Below are positions 23,051 to 29,571 of a stretch of 34,968 nucleotides of DNA, one piece after another (the stretch's first letter is position 1; every line of letters begins with the position of its first letter). Where the stretch lies: contig JAKQHR010000010.1 in NCBI GenBank assembly GCA_029557905.1, positions 1 to 34,968 of the forward strand. Reading direction: 5' to 3'. The DNA is from Verrucomicrobiota bacterium. GTDB taxonomy: Bacteria; Verrucomicrobiota; Kiritimatiellia; JAKQHR01. The notes under the pieces are model-generated. The model was not told the DNA's origin and ran no database searches. It worked only from the letters and a program-made list of their open reading frames with translations. The position numbers were made by a program, and so were the translations under genes.

Positions 23051-23601
23051 AAGCCTTCACTCGCATTCCCCGCCGGCTGGCGGCTGTAGGCGCAATCCAG
23101 TATGAAATTCCCGTTCAGCCTTTCCTTTTCCCCCCGGGAGGGGACAACCCGGAGCTCGCGGATATCATAACGCACACCCTGTTCCTGTATATCAAAAAGA
23201 AACGGCACCAGGGTTTCCAGCGTGCCCTCCCAGTCGCATTTGATGGAAATCTCGTAAAGCTGATTGCTGCTGACGGATTCGTTGCCGGCCGAGCGGGTTT
23301 TGAGCACAAGGCCGTTCTTGTTCGCGGTCTGCTCCAGACTGCGCAGCAGTTCCGAGGTGACATCCAGCTTCGCCGGATGAGATGGAAGCTGATCGCGCAG
23401 GGTCTGCAGGCGCTGCATCAGCGCGGCGCGCTCATCCAGCAGCCGCTCATCATGCTCCATGCGGGCCGCAAGCCCTGAAGACTGCTCACGCGCCTGCTGG
23501 AAAGCGTCCCATTTGCGCCGGCCGGTGTACCAGCTCAGGGCCAGCACGACCACCACGAGGGTCAGCCACGCCAGCATCAGCTCCCGGGTCGATATCCTCA
23601 T
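23047..23601 (-). CDS. GspM/PilO-like inner-membrane assembly protein
   Basis: 184 aa. One N-terminal transmembrane helix (LAWLTLVVVVLALSWY, about residues 9-25), a coiled-coil stretch (about 33-75) and a ferredoxin-like C-terminal domain (about 80-175; LYEISIKCDWEGTLETLVPFLFDIQ). This is the layout of PilO and GspM, which link the cytoplasmic PilM/GspL side to the periplasmic machinery. Both ends overlap their neighbours by 4 nt (ATGA), so translation with the GspL/PilM-like gene and gspD is probably coupled. Sequence alone does not separate PilO from GspM; position between the PilM-like gene and the secretin supports either. Confidence 0.8.
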   Translation of the reverse strand: MRISTRELMLAWLTLVVVVLALSWYTGRRKWDAFQQAREQSSGLAARMEHDERLLDERAALMQRLQTLRDQLPSHPAKLDVTSELLRSLEQTANKNGLVLKTRSAGNESVSSNQLYEISIKCDWEGTLETLVPFLFDIQEQGVRYDIRELRVVPSRGEKERLNGNFILDCAYSRQPAGNASEGL

Positions 23602-24998
23602 GAGTCCCCTCCCGGAAGGTTCACCGTGATCTTGAATTCCGAAAACTTGCTTCCGTCACGCAGCGTCTTGGTCGGAGTCAGGCCCAGTTCGATTTCCTCG
23701 AAAAGCTCCGACTTGTCGAGCGCGGCCTTGAAGGCGTAAATCGGATCCGCGCCGCCCGGGATCTGGCCTGTCAGGAATACTGTGCCCGCCTTCTTGTAGT
23801 TGAAAACCGTGAGCTCCATGTTCTCCGGCATCAGCAGGATCACTTCGCGGAGGCATTCGAGGGCGGAGTGGCTTCGGCTTCCATACAGTTCAAGGCCCCG
23901 CACCTCGCGCTGCACCTCGCGCACTTCGGCGGCCTCTTTCTTGATCCGGCCCGCTCGGGCCTCCAGTCCCGACAGCTTCTTCTGCTGCATCGTCATGCCC
24001 GCATGAAAGGCAGCCATCGCCAAACCCCAGACCAGGAAGAACACACCGGTGGCCAGCAGCAGCTTCTTCTGCACGCGGCGGGCCGCCTCCTTCTGATGCC
24101 ATTCCGGGGGAACCAGATTCAGGTGGGCACTCTCGCGGTCTTCCGCCGCGCGGCGCGCCAGCCCTTCGCTCAGGGGCGACAGTTCCTCCAGCAGGTGCGT
24201 CTCGGCATCCAGGCCGGTCTGGGTCTTCAGGGCCTGCATCAGGGCCGGCGGAGGCGGCTCGGACGACCAGATGCTCAGCCGCGAGGCTTCGACGGCGCCC
24301 CATTCGGTTTCCAGCGCGGTAAGCGTGTAGGACATTTCATCGGCGATCTCATCAATTTCCTCGGGGCTTCCCAGCCCGCCATGCAGGCCGAGGAAGCGGA
24401 GCATCACCGGAAGGCCGTTGTGGATGACAATCATCTCACAGGTCTTGCCGGTCACCAGCAGGATCACCTGCCGGCCTTCCGGCGCGATCTGCCCGGCCTC
24501 CCTGAGCAGGTAAAGCCAGCCGGGCAGTTCCACATCCATCCAGTGGGGAAGCAGGCCGGCCTTGTCAAAAGTCGAGGCGTTCTGCTCGATGATATCCCGC
24601 CGCACGGCGGCGATCAGCACGCGGAAAGAATTCGTGTTCCGGTGCAGGACCTCAAAATTCACCGCCATCGTCTCGAGCGGGAAAGGCGAAACGCGATCCA
24701 CCTGCAGTTCAACCATGCCCTGCAGTTCACTTTCCTCGGCGGCGGGCAGGTCCATGACCCTTAACAGCGCCTGATCGGTGGGAATCGCGAGGCATATCCT
24801 GCCCTGCACTCCATGACAGGCCTTCTTCAGAAGCGCCGAGAGTTCCGGTGTGCCCGTCTCGGGAAGAGCGCCTTCGGTTTCAAGCGGAATAATCCGGTGC
24901 CCGGCCAGTTCGGCGGGTCCGGTCTTGCGCGGGCGGACGGAAGTCACATCCAGTGACGTTCCCTTCCACCTGACTGCTGTGATCAGAGAAGATGCCAT
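23598..24998 (-). CDS. GspL/PilM-PilN-like protein
   Basis: 466 aa. Residues about 1-290 are a PilM/GspL-type actin-like cytoplasmic domain (ITAVRWKGTSLDVTSV; RICLAIPTDQALLRVMDLPA; LQGMVELQVDRVSPFPLE; VDVELPGW-like turn; VILLVTGKTCEMIVIHNG). A transmembrane helix at about 312-332 (LLLATGVFFLVWGLAMAAF) is followed by a coiled coil (about 335-375) and a PilN-like periplasmic fold (ILLMPENMELTVFNYKKAGTVFLTG). It therefore joins the roles of PilM and PilN in one chain, as GspL does. The ATG at 24998 lacks a strong ribosome-binding site. A 91-nt gap separates it from gspK; a TATAAA near 25036 has no good partner -35, so a promoter there is uncertain. Confidence 0.82.
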   Translation of the reverse strand: MASSLITAVRWKGTSLDVTSVRPRKTGPAELAGHRIIPLETEGALPETGTPELSALLKKACHGVQGRICLAIPTDQALLRVMDLPAAEESELQGMVELQVDRVSPFPLETMAVNFEVLHRNTNSFRVLIAAVRRDIIEQNASTFDKAGLLPHWMDVELPGWLYLLREAGQIAPEGRQVILLVTGKTCEMIVIHNGLPVMLRFLGLHGGLGSPEEIDEIADEMSYTLTALETEWGAVEASRLSIWSSEPPPPALMQALKTQTGLDAETHLLEELSPLSEGLARRAAEDRESAHLNLVPPEWHQKEAARRVQKKLLLATGVFFLVWGLAMAAFHAGMTMQQKKLSGLEARAGRIKKEAAEVREVQREVRGLELYGSRSHSALECLREVILLMPENMELTVFNYKKAGTVFLTGQIPGGADPIYAFKAALDKSELFEEIELGLTPTKTLRDGSKFSEFKITVNLPGGDS

Positions 24999-25089
24999 TT
25001 CCGTTTATTATCTGTTTTTGCGGGGCAGTTTATACACTTCCCGCCTGCTTTCGAACCTTTTTTATGCTCCGGCGTTCATTTTTTGCGCG

Positions 25090-26205
25090 TCACTGCATCA
25101 TTTCCTCGCGCCAGAACACGGGCACAACCTTCCCCCCGTCGTAACGCATCACCGCCCAAATCCCGCTTTTGACCGCGCCCACCTCGCCCATGGACACCAC
25201 GCGCACATACTTCTTTTCCACCGTCGTGATTTTGCCCTTCAGGTCCGCCGGCAGCCCGGCCTTGGCAATGGCCTCATCCACGCTCTCAAAGCCGTCATCA
25301 TCCGTGTTCTCCTCCCCGTCCAGTCCCTTTCGGCCCTCGATGATATCATCCACCATCCACTCATCAATGCCCGGGAGAAAGGCCAGCATCGTCTCACGGG
25401 TGGCTGTGTTGATGTTGATCTTGCCGTCGCCCCAGACCGTCAGCATGGAGGCAATCCCCCCATAGGGCGGGTCATCCTCCCGCTCCGCCGGGCCGCCGTA
25501 AACAATGGCGGCCGTGAACCCCTTGATCAGCAGCAGTTCATCCACCGTGTCCAGCGGCGCGTTTTTGCACTCGTAGCCGCGCTCCTTGTAGAACGGGTCG
25601 TCCGACTCGGCGCCGTTGAGGTGGTGCTCGTCGTTCTCATCAATCCAGTCGGCAAAGCAGTCAATGAGTTCTTCCCACTGCTCCTCGGGCACGCCGGCCT
25701 GATCCAGCATCTCCTCCCACTGCTCGTCCGTCATCTGGTTGATGTTCCCGCGGCCCTCTTCGGGAATGATGTCAATGCTGAAGGTGCCGGCACCCAGTTC
25801 CTGCTTCAGGCTGTAGACGGCATTGCCCCGCAGAATGCGTTTGGCCTGCGTGAGCACATCCTCCTCGAGCGGAGAATCCTCCGTCTCCTCGTCCAGGTCC
25901 GATCCCGTCTGCGCCAGCAGGTACTGCGCCCACTCGCCGCCGGCCCGCGCCAGGTACTGCGCCTTGACCCGCTTGCGATAATGCGACGTGATGCCCGCCT
26001 CGATGTGCATGTTGAACGCGAACGTCCCGATCATCAGCGTCAAAATCAAAAGCGTCCAAAGCGCGACAATCAGGGCCGAGCCGGACCGGCCGGAACTTTT
26101 ACAATTTTGTAAAAGTTCCAATGATTGGAAGTTTTTCCGCAAAAAGTTCCAATGATTGGAAGTTTTTCCCGCAAAAGTTCCAATGGTTGGAAGTTTTCCG
26201 CTCAC
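25090..26205 (-). CDS. gspK: Minor pseudopilin GspK with repeat-derived long leader
   Basis: 371 aa. GspK caps the pseudopilus tip with GspI and GspJ. The hydrophobic helix SALIVALWTLLILTLMIGTFAF follows GRSG, so cleavage after that Gly (near residue 46) is expected; Glu at +5 is absent, as is normal for GspK. The large globular domain includes INQMTDEQWEEMLDQAGV, INTATRETMLAFLPGID (helix-hairpin-helix-like) and DEAIAKAGLPADLKGKI. The only plausible start is GTG 26203-26205, overlapping the gspJ stop (GTGA); no in-frame ATG precedes the membrane helix. About 30 leader residues are translated from the triple palindrome element, giving a leader of roughly 46 residues against the usual 6-15. A start at an internal TTG is the alternative. 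Confidence 0.9.
   Translation of the reverse strand: MSGKLPTIGTFAGKTSNHWNFLRKNFQSLELLQNCKSSGRSGSALIVALWTLLILTLMIGTFAFNMHIEAGITSHYRKRVKAQYLARAGGEWAQYLLAQTGSDLDEETEDSPLEEDVLTQAKRILRGNAVYSLKQELGAGTFSIDIIPEEGRGNINQMTDEQWEEMLDQAGVPEEQWEELIDCFADWIDENDEHHLNGAESDDPFYKERGYECKNAPLDTVDELLLIKGFTAAIVYGGPAEREDDPPYGGIASMLTVWGDGKININTATRETMLAFLPGIDEWMVDDIIEGRKGLDGEENTDDDGFESVDEAIAKAGLPADLKGKITTVEKKYVRVVSMGEVGAVKSGIWAVMRYDGGKVVPVFWREEMMQ
26092..26119. repeat. 13-bp inverted repeat beside the triple palindrome
   Basis: GGAACTTTTACAA (26092-26104) and TTGTAAAAGTTCC (26107-26119) are perfectly complementary around a 2-nt centre. The right arm overlaps the first palindrome of the triple element by four bases. 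It lies inside the gspK leader codons, and in RNA it would form a strong hairpin early in gspK. Confidence 0.8.
26116..26192. repeat. Triple 15-bp palindrome element, 31-bp period (copy 2)
   Basis: TTCCAATGATTGGAA at 26116-26130 and 26147-26161, and TTCCAATGGTTGGAA at 26178-26192; starts are exactly 31 bp apart with 16-bp spacers. The spacers GTTTTTCCGCAAAAAG and GTTTTTCCCGCAAAAG are themselves nearly symmetrical. The element begins 9 nt after the gspJ stop and lies wholly inside the gspK reading frame. Because 31 is not a multiple of three, the three copies are read in three different frames (PTIGTF, SNHWNF, QSLELL). Geometry and total length (77 bp) equal those of the element after gyrA. 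Confidence 0.92.
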
Positions 26206-26921
26206 CGGACAATTTTCCTCGTTCGCGGCATGGCTCCATCCGGCGGCTGCCCGGCCGGCTGTGTGGTCAGCACCCGCTTTTCCACGGCGCCCGCCACCGG
26301 AATCTGAACCATGCGTTTGATGGTGATGGGGTCTCCATAGCGCTCGAGCGGATCCATGTAGAGGGTGATCTCAACGATCTGCGGTATCGCGTTGGTGTCC
26401 TCCCAGTCGTCCTCCCAGTCCTCGTCCTCCACGTTGTAGATCCGGCAGTTGAGGCCCTTGACCACGGATGAAACGAACCACGGTTCGGATTCGTCGTCCT
26501 TGAGCTCCGCCAGATGCGGAAACGAGCGGATGGCGACGGCATCGTCGCCGTCCTCGTTGTCCTCGATGCTGACTGTCAGGCGGTGCAGCCCGTGCGCGAG
26601 TTCGGAACCCTGCGGCAGGAAGGCCGTGCCGGAGGTTACCCAGCTGATCATGTCCTGCGGATAATCCCCGCCGCGGTCCTCGAGATGAAACCCGTACTTG
26701 CCCGGCGAGGTGCCGAACCACGCCGCCGACCGCAGCGCAGAAACCAGCTGCTCCATGACGTAGTCGCCGTGATGCAGGTCATCCAACGCCTCCTCCCCCC
26801 GCGTCCATGCGCGCACACAGACCGTGAAGGTGCCGAGAATCACGCTCATCGCGGTGGCAAGGATCGCCACCGCGCAGAGCACTTCAAGCAGCGTGAAGCC
26901 GCGCTGGTCAGCGTGAGACAA
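26202..26921 (-). CDS. gspJ: Minor pseudopilin GspJ
   Basis: 239 aa. The prepilin motif QRG/FTLLEV gives a leader of eight residues, with Glu at +5 and a hydrophobic helix (LCAVAILATAMSVILGTFTV). The start is TTG 26919-26921: no ATG is available, and GGGAGGAGG (26927-26935) lies five nt upstream, a near-ideal distance. It overlaps the gspI stop by 14 nt. The globular part contains an unusually acidic loop (NVEDEDWEDDWED, near residue 180); calcium binding or a simple insert are both possible. IVEITLYMDP near 190 fits the family's beta-sheet. Function in the pseudopilus tip complex with GspI and GspK is from family knowledge. Confidence 0.87.
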   Translation of the reverse strand: MSHADQRGFTLLEVLCAVAILATAMSVILGTFTVCVRAWTRGEEALDDLHHGDYVMEQLVSALRSAAWFGTSPGKYGFHLEDRGGDYPQDMISWVTSGTAFLPQGSELAHGLHRLTVSIEDNEDGDDAVAIRSFPHLAELKDDESEPWFVSSVVKGLNCRIYNVEDEDWEDDWEDTNAIPQIVEITLYMDPLERYGDPITIKRMVQIPVAGAVEKRVLTTQPAGQPPDGAMPRTRKIVR

Positions 26922-27321
26922 CGGTGCCTCCTCCCTTGTCCTCGGGTGAATAGAGATAGGTGATCACCTCTTCAAAGGTTTCGCGGCCCTTTTCCGACCA
27001 GTAAACACGCATGGTGATTTTGAAGAGGCCGGACTCCTCGTCGGTCTCGTCCTCCTCGACCGTGCGCGTCCAGCGCCAGTCGCGGTAGGGCGATTCGCAG
27101 TTCCCGGATTCCTCGCCCGCCTCGATTTCGCCGGGGATCAGCGGCTCGGTCAGCTCGATTTCGCCCAGCAGCCTCCGCGCAATTTCAAAGTTCTTTGCCT
27201 TGCGCACAACCGCCAGGCAGCGCGAGGCCGCCATGACCAGCGAAGAAATCCCGATCCCGAGGATCAGGATGGCCATCAGCACCTCGACGAGGCTCAGCCC
27301 CGCTCTGCGGTCAGCGGTCAT
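26908..27321 (-). CDS. gspI: Minor pseudopilin GspI
   Basis: 137 aa. I start at ATG 27319-27321 (MTADRRAG/LSLVEV) because AAGGTGG precedes it closely; it overlaps the gspH stop by 11 nt. A TTG at 27354 would add 11 residues. The motif G/LSLVEVLMAILILGIG has leucine at +1 and Glu at +5. AKNFEIARRLLGEIE matches the GspI pattern in which the helix continues after the membrane segment. The rest has an acidic patch (EEDETDEESG). GspI is expected to nucleate the tip complex with GspJ and GspK, which follow at once. Confidence 0.87.
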   Translation of the reverse strand: MTADRRAGLSLVEVLMAILILGIGISSLVMAASRCLAVVRKAKNFEIARRLLGEIELTEPLIPGEIEAGEESGNCESPYRDWRWTRTVEEDETDEESGLFKITMRVYWSEKGRETFEEVITYLYSPEDKGGGTVVSR

Positions 27322-27892
27322 ATTCCACCTTCGGTTTCGAGGAAAGGGGGTCAATCCCGACCGTCACGGTACGGTCGCGGTCGTCCGCCAGCGTCACGGA
27401 AAACTCATCGCACATGCCGTTCGGATAAAAATTGATCCAGAAAATGCCTTCGTGCTGCTGCGCATCCTGACCGCTCTCAACCGCGATGATCCGGATGCCG
27501 TCCGGCAGTTCCCGGGAAAGGCGCTTCTCGATGGAATACTGCGGCTCTTCGCCTTCCGCGGCCGCGGGCGCGCCGCGGCCTTCAAGGAAACGCTCCTTTT
27601 GGCTGAGGGCATTGGCGCCGGCCAGCGCGACGATTTCGTAGTCTCCTTTTTCCACGTCGAAGAAAAGCGCGGTCTGCATCTGGTTGAGGACCGCCACGGA
27701 GTGCGCGTAGCGGGAGGCCATCACAATGCCCCGCACCGAGGTGCGCATTTTCACGCCGCGATAGGAGTTCACGAACGCCGGCACCGCGATTCCGGTGGTG
27801 ATCATGACAATCACCACCACCAGCAGGACTTCAATCAGCGTGAAGGCTGCCGTGTTTTCTGCGCATTCGCGGTGTTCACGTCCGGGAGTCAT
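27311..27892 (-). CDS. gspH: Minor pseudopilin GspH
   Basis: 193 aa. The prepilin helix is FTLIEVLLVVVIVMITTGIAVPAF, preceded by NTAA, so position -1 is Ala instead of the usual Gly. VRGIVMASRYAHSVAVLNQ recalls the GspH pattern (R..i..al..AR..A...). The middle contains a low-complexity insert (GAPAAAEGEE). The end WINFYPNGMCDEFSVTL fits the GspH C-terminal sheet (F.pdG....). It starts at ATG 27890-27892, five nt after the gspG stop, with no strong ribosome-binding site, consistent with coupling. GspH is placed just below the tip complex in family models. Confidence 0.85.
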   Translation of the reverse strand: MTPGREHRECAENTAAFTLIEVLLVVVIVMITTGIAVPAFVNSYRGVKMRTSVRGIVMASRYAHSVAVLNQMQTALFFDVEKGDYEIVALAGANALSQKERFLEGRGAPAAAEGEEPQYSIEKRLSRELPDGIRIIAVESGQDAQQHEGIFWINFYPNGMCDEFSVTLADDRDRTVTVGIDPLSSKPKVEYDR

Positions 27893-27897
27893 CCGCG

Positions 27898-28296
27898 CTA
27901 GTCATTCTTGCCGGTGATTTCCTTGCCGCTGCCGGGCTCGCCGCCGGACTTCAGGTCATAGGAGGCCCCCTGCGAAGAGTAGATGAAATCATTGCCCCAG
28001 GGATCCTTCGGCAGGCCGTCCTTCAGGTAGGGGCCGCGCCACTCGGAGCTTCCGCTGTTTTCCACCAGCGCGTTCAGGCTGGCCGGATAGCTCCCGTGAT
28101 CCATTTCATACAGGTCGAGCGCAACGCCGATGGCCTTGATGCTCGCCTTCGCGGCGCCCTCTTTGGCCTGGCCCGTGCGGCCGGCAAAGCGCGGTACCGC
28201 CACCGCCGCAAGGATGCCGATAATCACCACCACCAGCAGAATTTCAATCAGGGTGAAACCCGCCGTGGAGCTGTAATCTGCTTTTCTCTTTTTCAT
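27898..28296 (-). CDS. gspG: Major pseudopilin GspG
   Basis: 132 aa, usual size. ATG 28294-28296 (MKKRKADYSSTAG) has GGAAGGAG about seven nt upstream. The leader ends in G, followed by FTLIEILLVVVIIGILAAVAVPRFAG, the canonical N-methylated helix with Glu at +5. The C-terminal part has LDLYEMDHGSYPASLNALV, LPKDPWGNDFIYSSQG and YDLKSGGEPG, the signature of GspG, including the region that binds calcium in known structures. It forms the shaft of the pseudopilus that pushes substrates through GspD. It lies 19 nt after gspF. Confidence 0.95.
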   Translation of the reverse strand: MKKRKADYSSTAGFTLIEILLVVVIIGILAAVAVPRFAGRTGQAKEGAAKASIKAIGVALDLYEMDHGSYPASLNALVENSGSSEWRGPYLKDGLPKDPWGNDFIYSSQGASYDLKSGGEPGSGKEITGKND

Positions 28297-28315
28297 TTTG
28301 CTTCTCCTTCCGCAA

Positions 28316-29563
28316 TCAGACATTCAGGCCGCTGGTCAGGTCAAAAACCGCCAGCAGCATCGAAATTGCCACAAATCCGACCAGCACGGCCATGCCCACC
28401 ATCAGCACCGGCTCAAGCAGCGTGGTCAGGATCTTGACGCTCCGGTCGAGATCGGAATCGTAGCGGCGGGCGATATGCGCCAGCGCCCCCGGCATGTCGC
28501 CGGATTCCTCGCCCACGGCCAGCATGTCGGTCAAAAGCGGAGGAAAGATTTTTCCCGCGGCCAGCGGGCCAGAAATGCTGGAACCGTCGGTCACCCGCTC
28601 GCGGGCCTCGTGGATTTCGTTGGCAATGACGACATTCCCGACCGTTTCCTCGACAATGCCCAGCGCTTGCAGCACCGGCACGCCGTTGTTCAGCAGCGCG
28701 CCCAGCGTGCGGGCGAAATGACCGAAGGCGTTGGCCGTGATGATGTGCCGGACCACGGGAAGATGCAGCTGCATGCGGTGCCAAACCAGTCTCCCCTTCT
28801 CGGTGCGAAGCGCATTGCGGAGCAGGATGCCCGCCGCCACGGCCGCGATCAGGACCACCAGCCCGTAGTCAATCATGAGTTCGCTCAGCCGGATCAGGAT
28901 GCGCGTCGGCAGCGGGAGCGTGCTTCCCAGCTCGGCAAAGATGGCCGTGAAGCGCGGCACCACGAAGACAACGGCGAACACCAGCGTGGCTCCGCCCAGC
29001 AGCAGAATAATGGCCGGATAAATCAGGGCCATGGATACTTTTTCGCGGGCCTCCAGCACACGCTCGTAATGCGTGCGCAGCCGCGAAAGGGCCTCCGAAA
29101 GCATGCCGCTGGCCTCGCCCGCGCGGACCATGCTGACATAGAGGGGAGAAAACGTTTTTGGCCATTTGCGAAGCGCGTCCGAGAGGCTGGACCCCTGGAT
29201 GATTTCGTCGCGGAGCGCGGTGACAATGGCCGTCTGGCCGGGATCCGTGTCGCGGCGGGAGAGCGTGTTGAGCGCATGGCCCAGTGTCATGCCGGACGCC
29301 AGCAGGTCGCTCATCTCCCCCGTCAGCAGAAGCACATCGCGCAGGTTCATGCGCGGAGCGCGCTGCGGCAGGGTCAGCGCAAAGCGCTTTTTCGCGCCCC
29401 GGCCGGACGGCGCGGCGGCGGCCGCAGTCCCCTCGCGAATGGAAACCGGGACCGCCCCCATGCGCTCGATCTGGATCAGCGCGGACTGGCGGTCGTTCGC
29501 TTCCAGCGTGCCTTCCTTTTTGTCACCGCTGGCCAGCCGGGCGGTATAGGTGTAGATCGGCAT
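28316..29563 (-). CDS. gspF: Inner-membrane platform protein GspF
   Basis: 415 aa, standard length. After the N-terminal MPIYTYTARLASGDKKEGTLEA come two T2SSF domains (about 85-205 and 285-405). Each holds the conserved helical bundle (LLLTGEMSDLLASGMTLGHALNTL; FARTLGALLNNGVPVLQALGIVE) and a hydrophobic segment. Transmembrane helices lie at about 180-202 (IYPAIILLLGGATLVFAVVFVV), 233-255 (YGLVVLIAAVAAGILL) and near the end (LMVGMAVLVGFVAISMLLAVF). An Ala/Gly-rich linker sits near residue 45. It starts eight nt after gspE. GspF connects the ATPase to pseudopilin assembly. Confidence 0.95.
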   Translation of the reverse strand: MPIYTYTARLASGDKKEGTLEANDRQSALIQIERMGAVPVSIREGTAAAAAPSGRGAKKRFALTLPQRAPRMNLRDVLLLTGEMSDLLASGMTLGHALNTLSRRDTDPGQTAIVTALRDEIIQGSSLSDALRKWPKTFSPLYVSMVRAGEASGMLSEALSRLRTHYERVLEAREKVSMALIYPAIILLLGGATLVFAVVFVVPRFTAIFAELGSTLPLPTRILIRLSELMIDYGLVVLIAAVAAGILLRNALRTEKGRLVWHRMQLHLPVVRHIITANAFGHFARTLGALLNNGVPVLQALGIVEETVGNVVIANEIHEARERVTDGSSISGPLAAGKIFPPLLTDMLAVGEESGDMPGALAHIARRYDSDLDRSVKILTTLLEPVLMVGMAVLVGFVAISMLLAVFDLTSGLNV

Positions 29564-29571
29564 GACGGCAG

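Noticed and set aside
24999-25089. Promoter for the GspL-like gene in the 91-nt gap
   Set aside because: TATAAA and GATAAT are present, but neither has a credible -35 at 16-18 bp.
26116-26192. Mini-CRISPR
   Set aside because: Repeats are 15-bp palindromes with 16-bp spacers that resemble each other, only three per cluster, one cluster is coding, and there are no cas genes.
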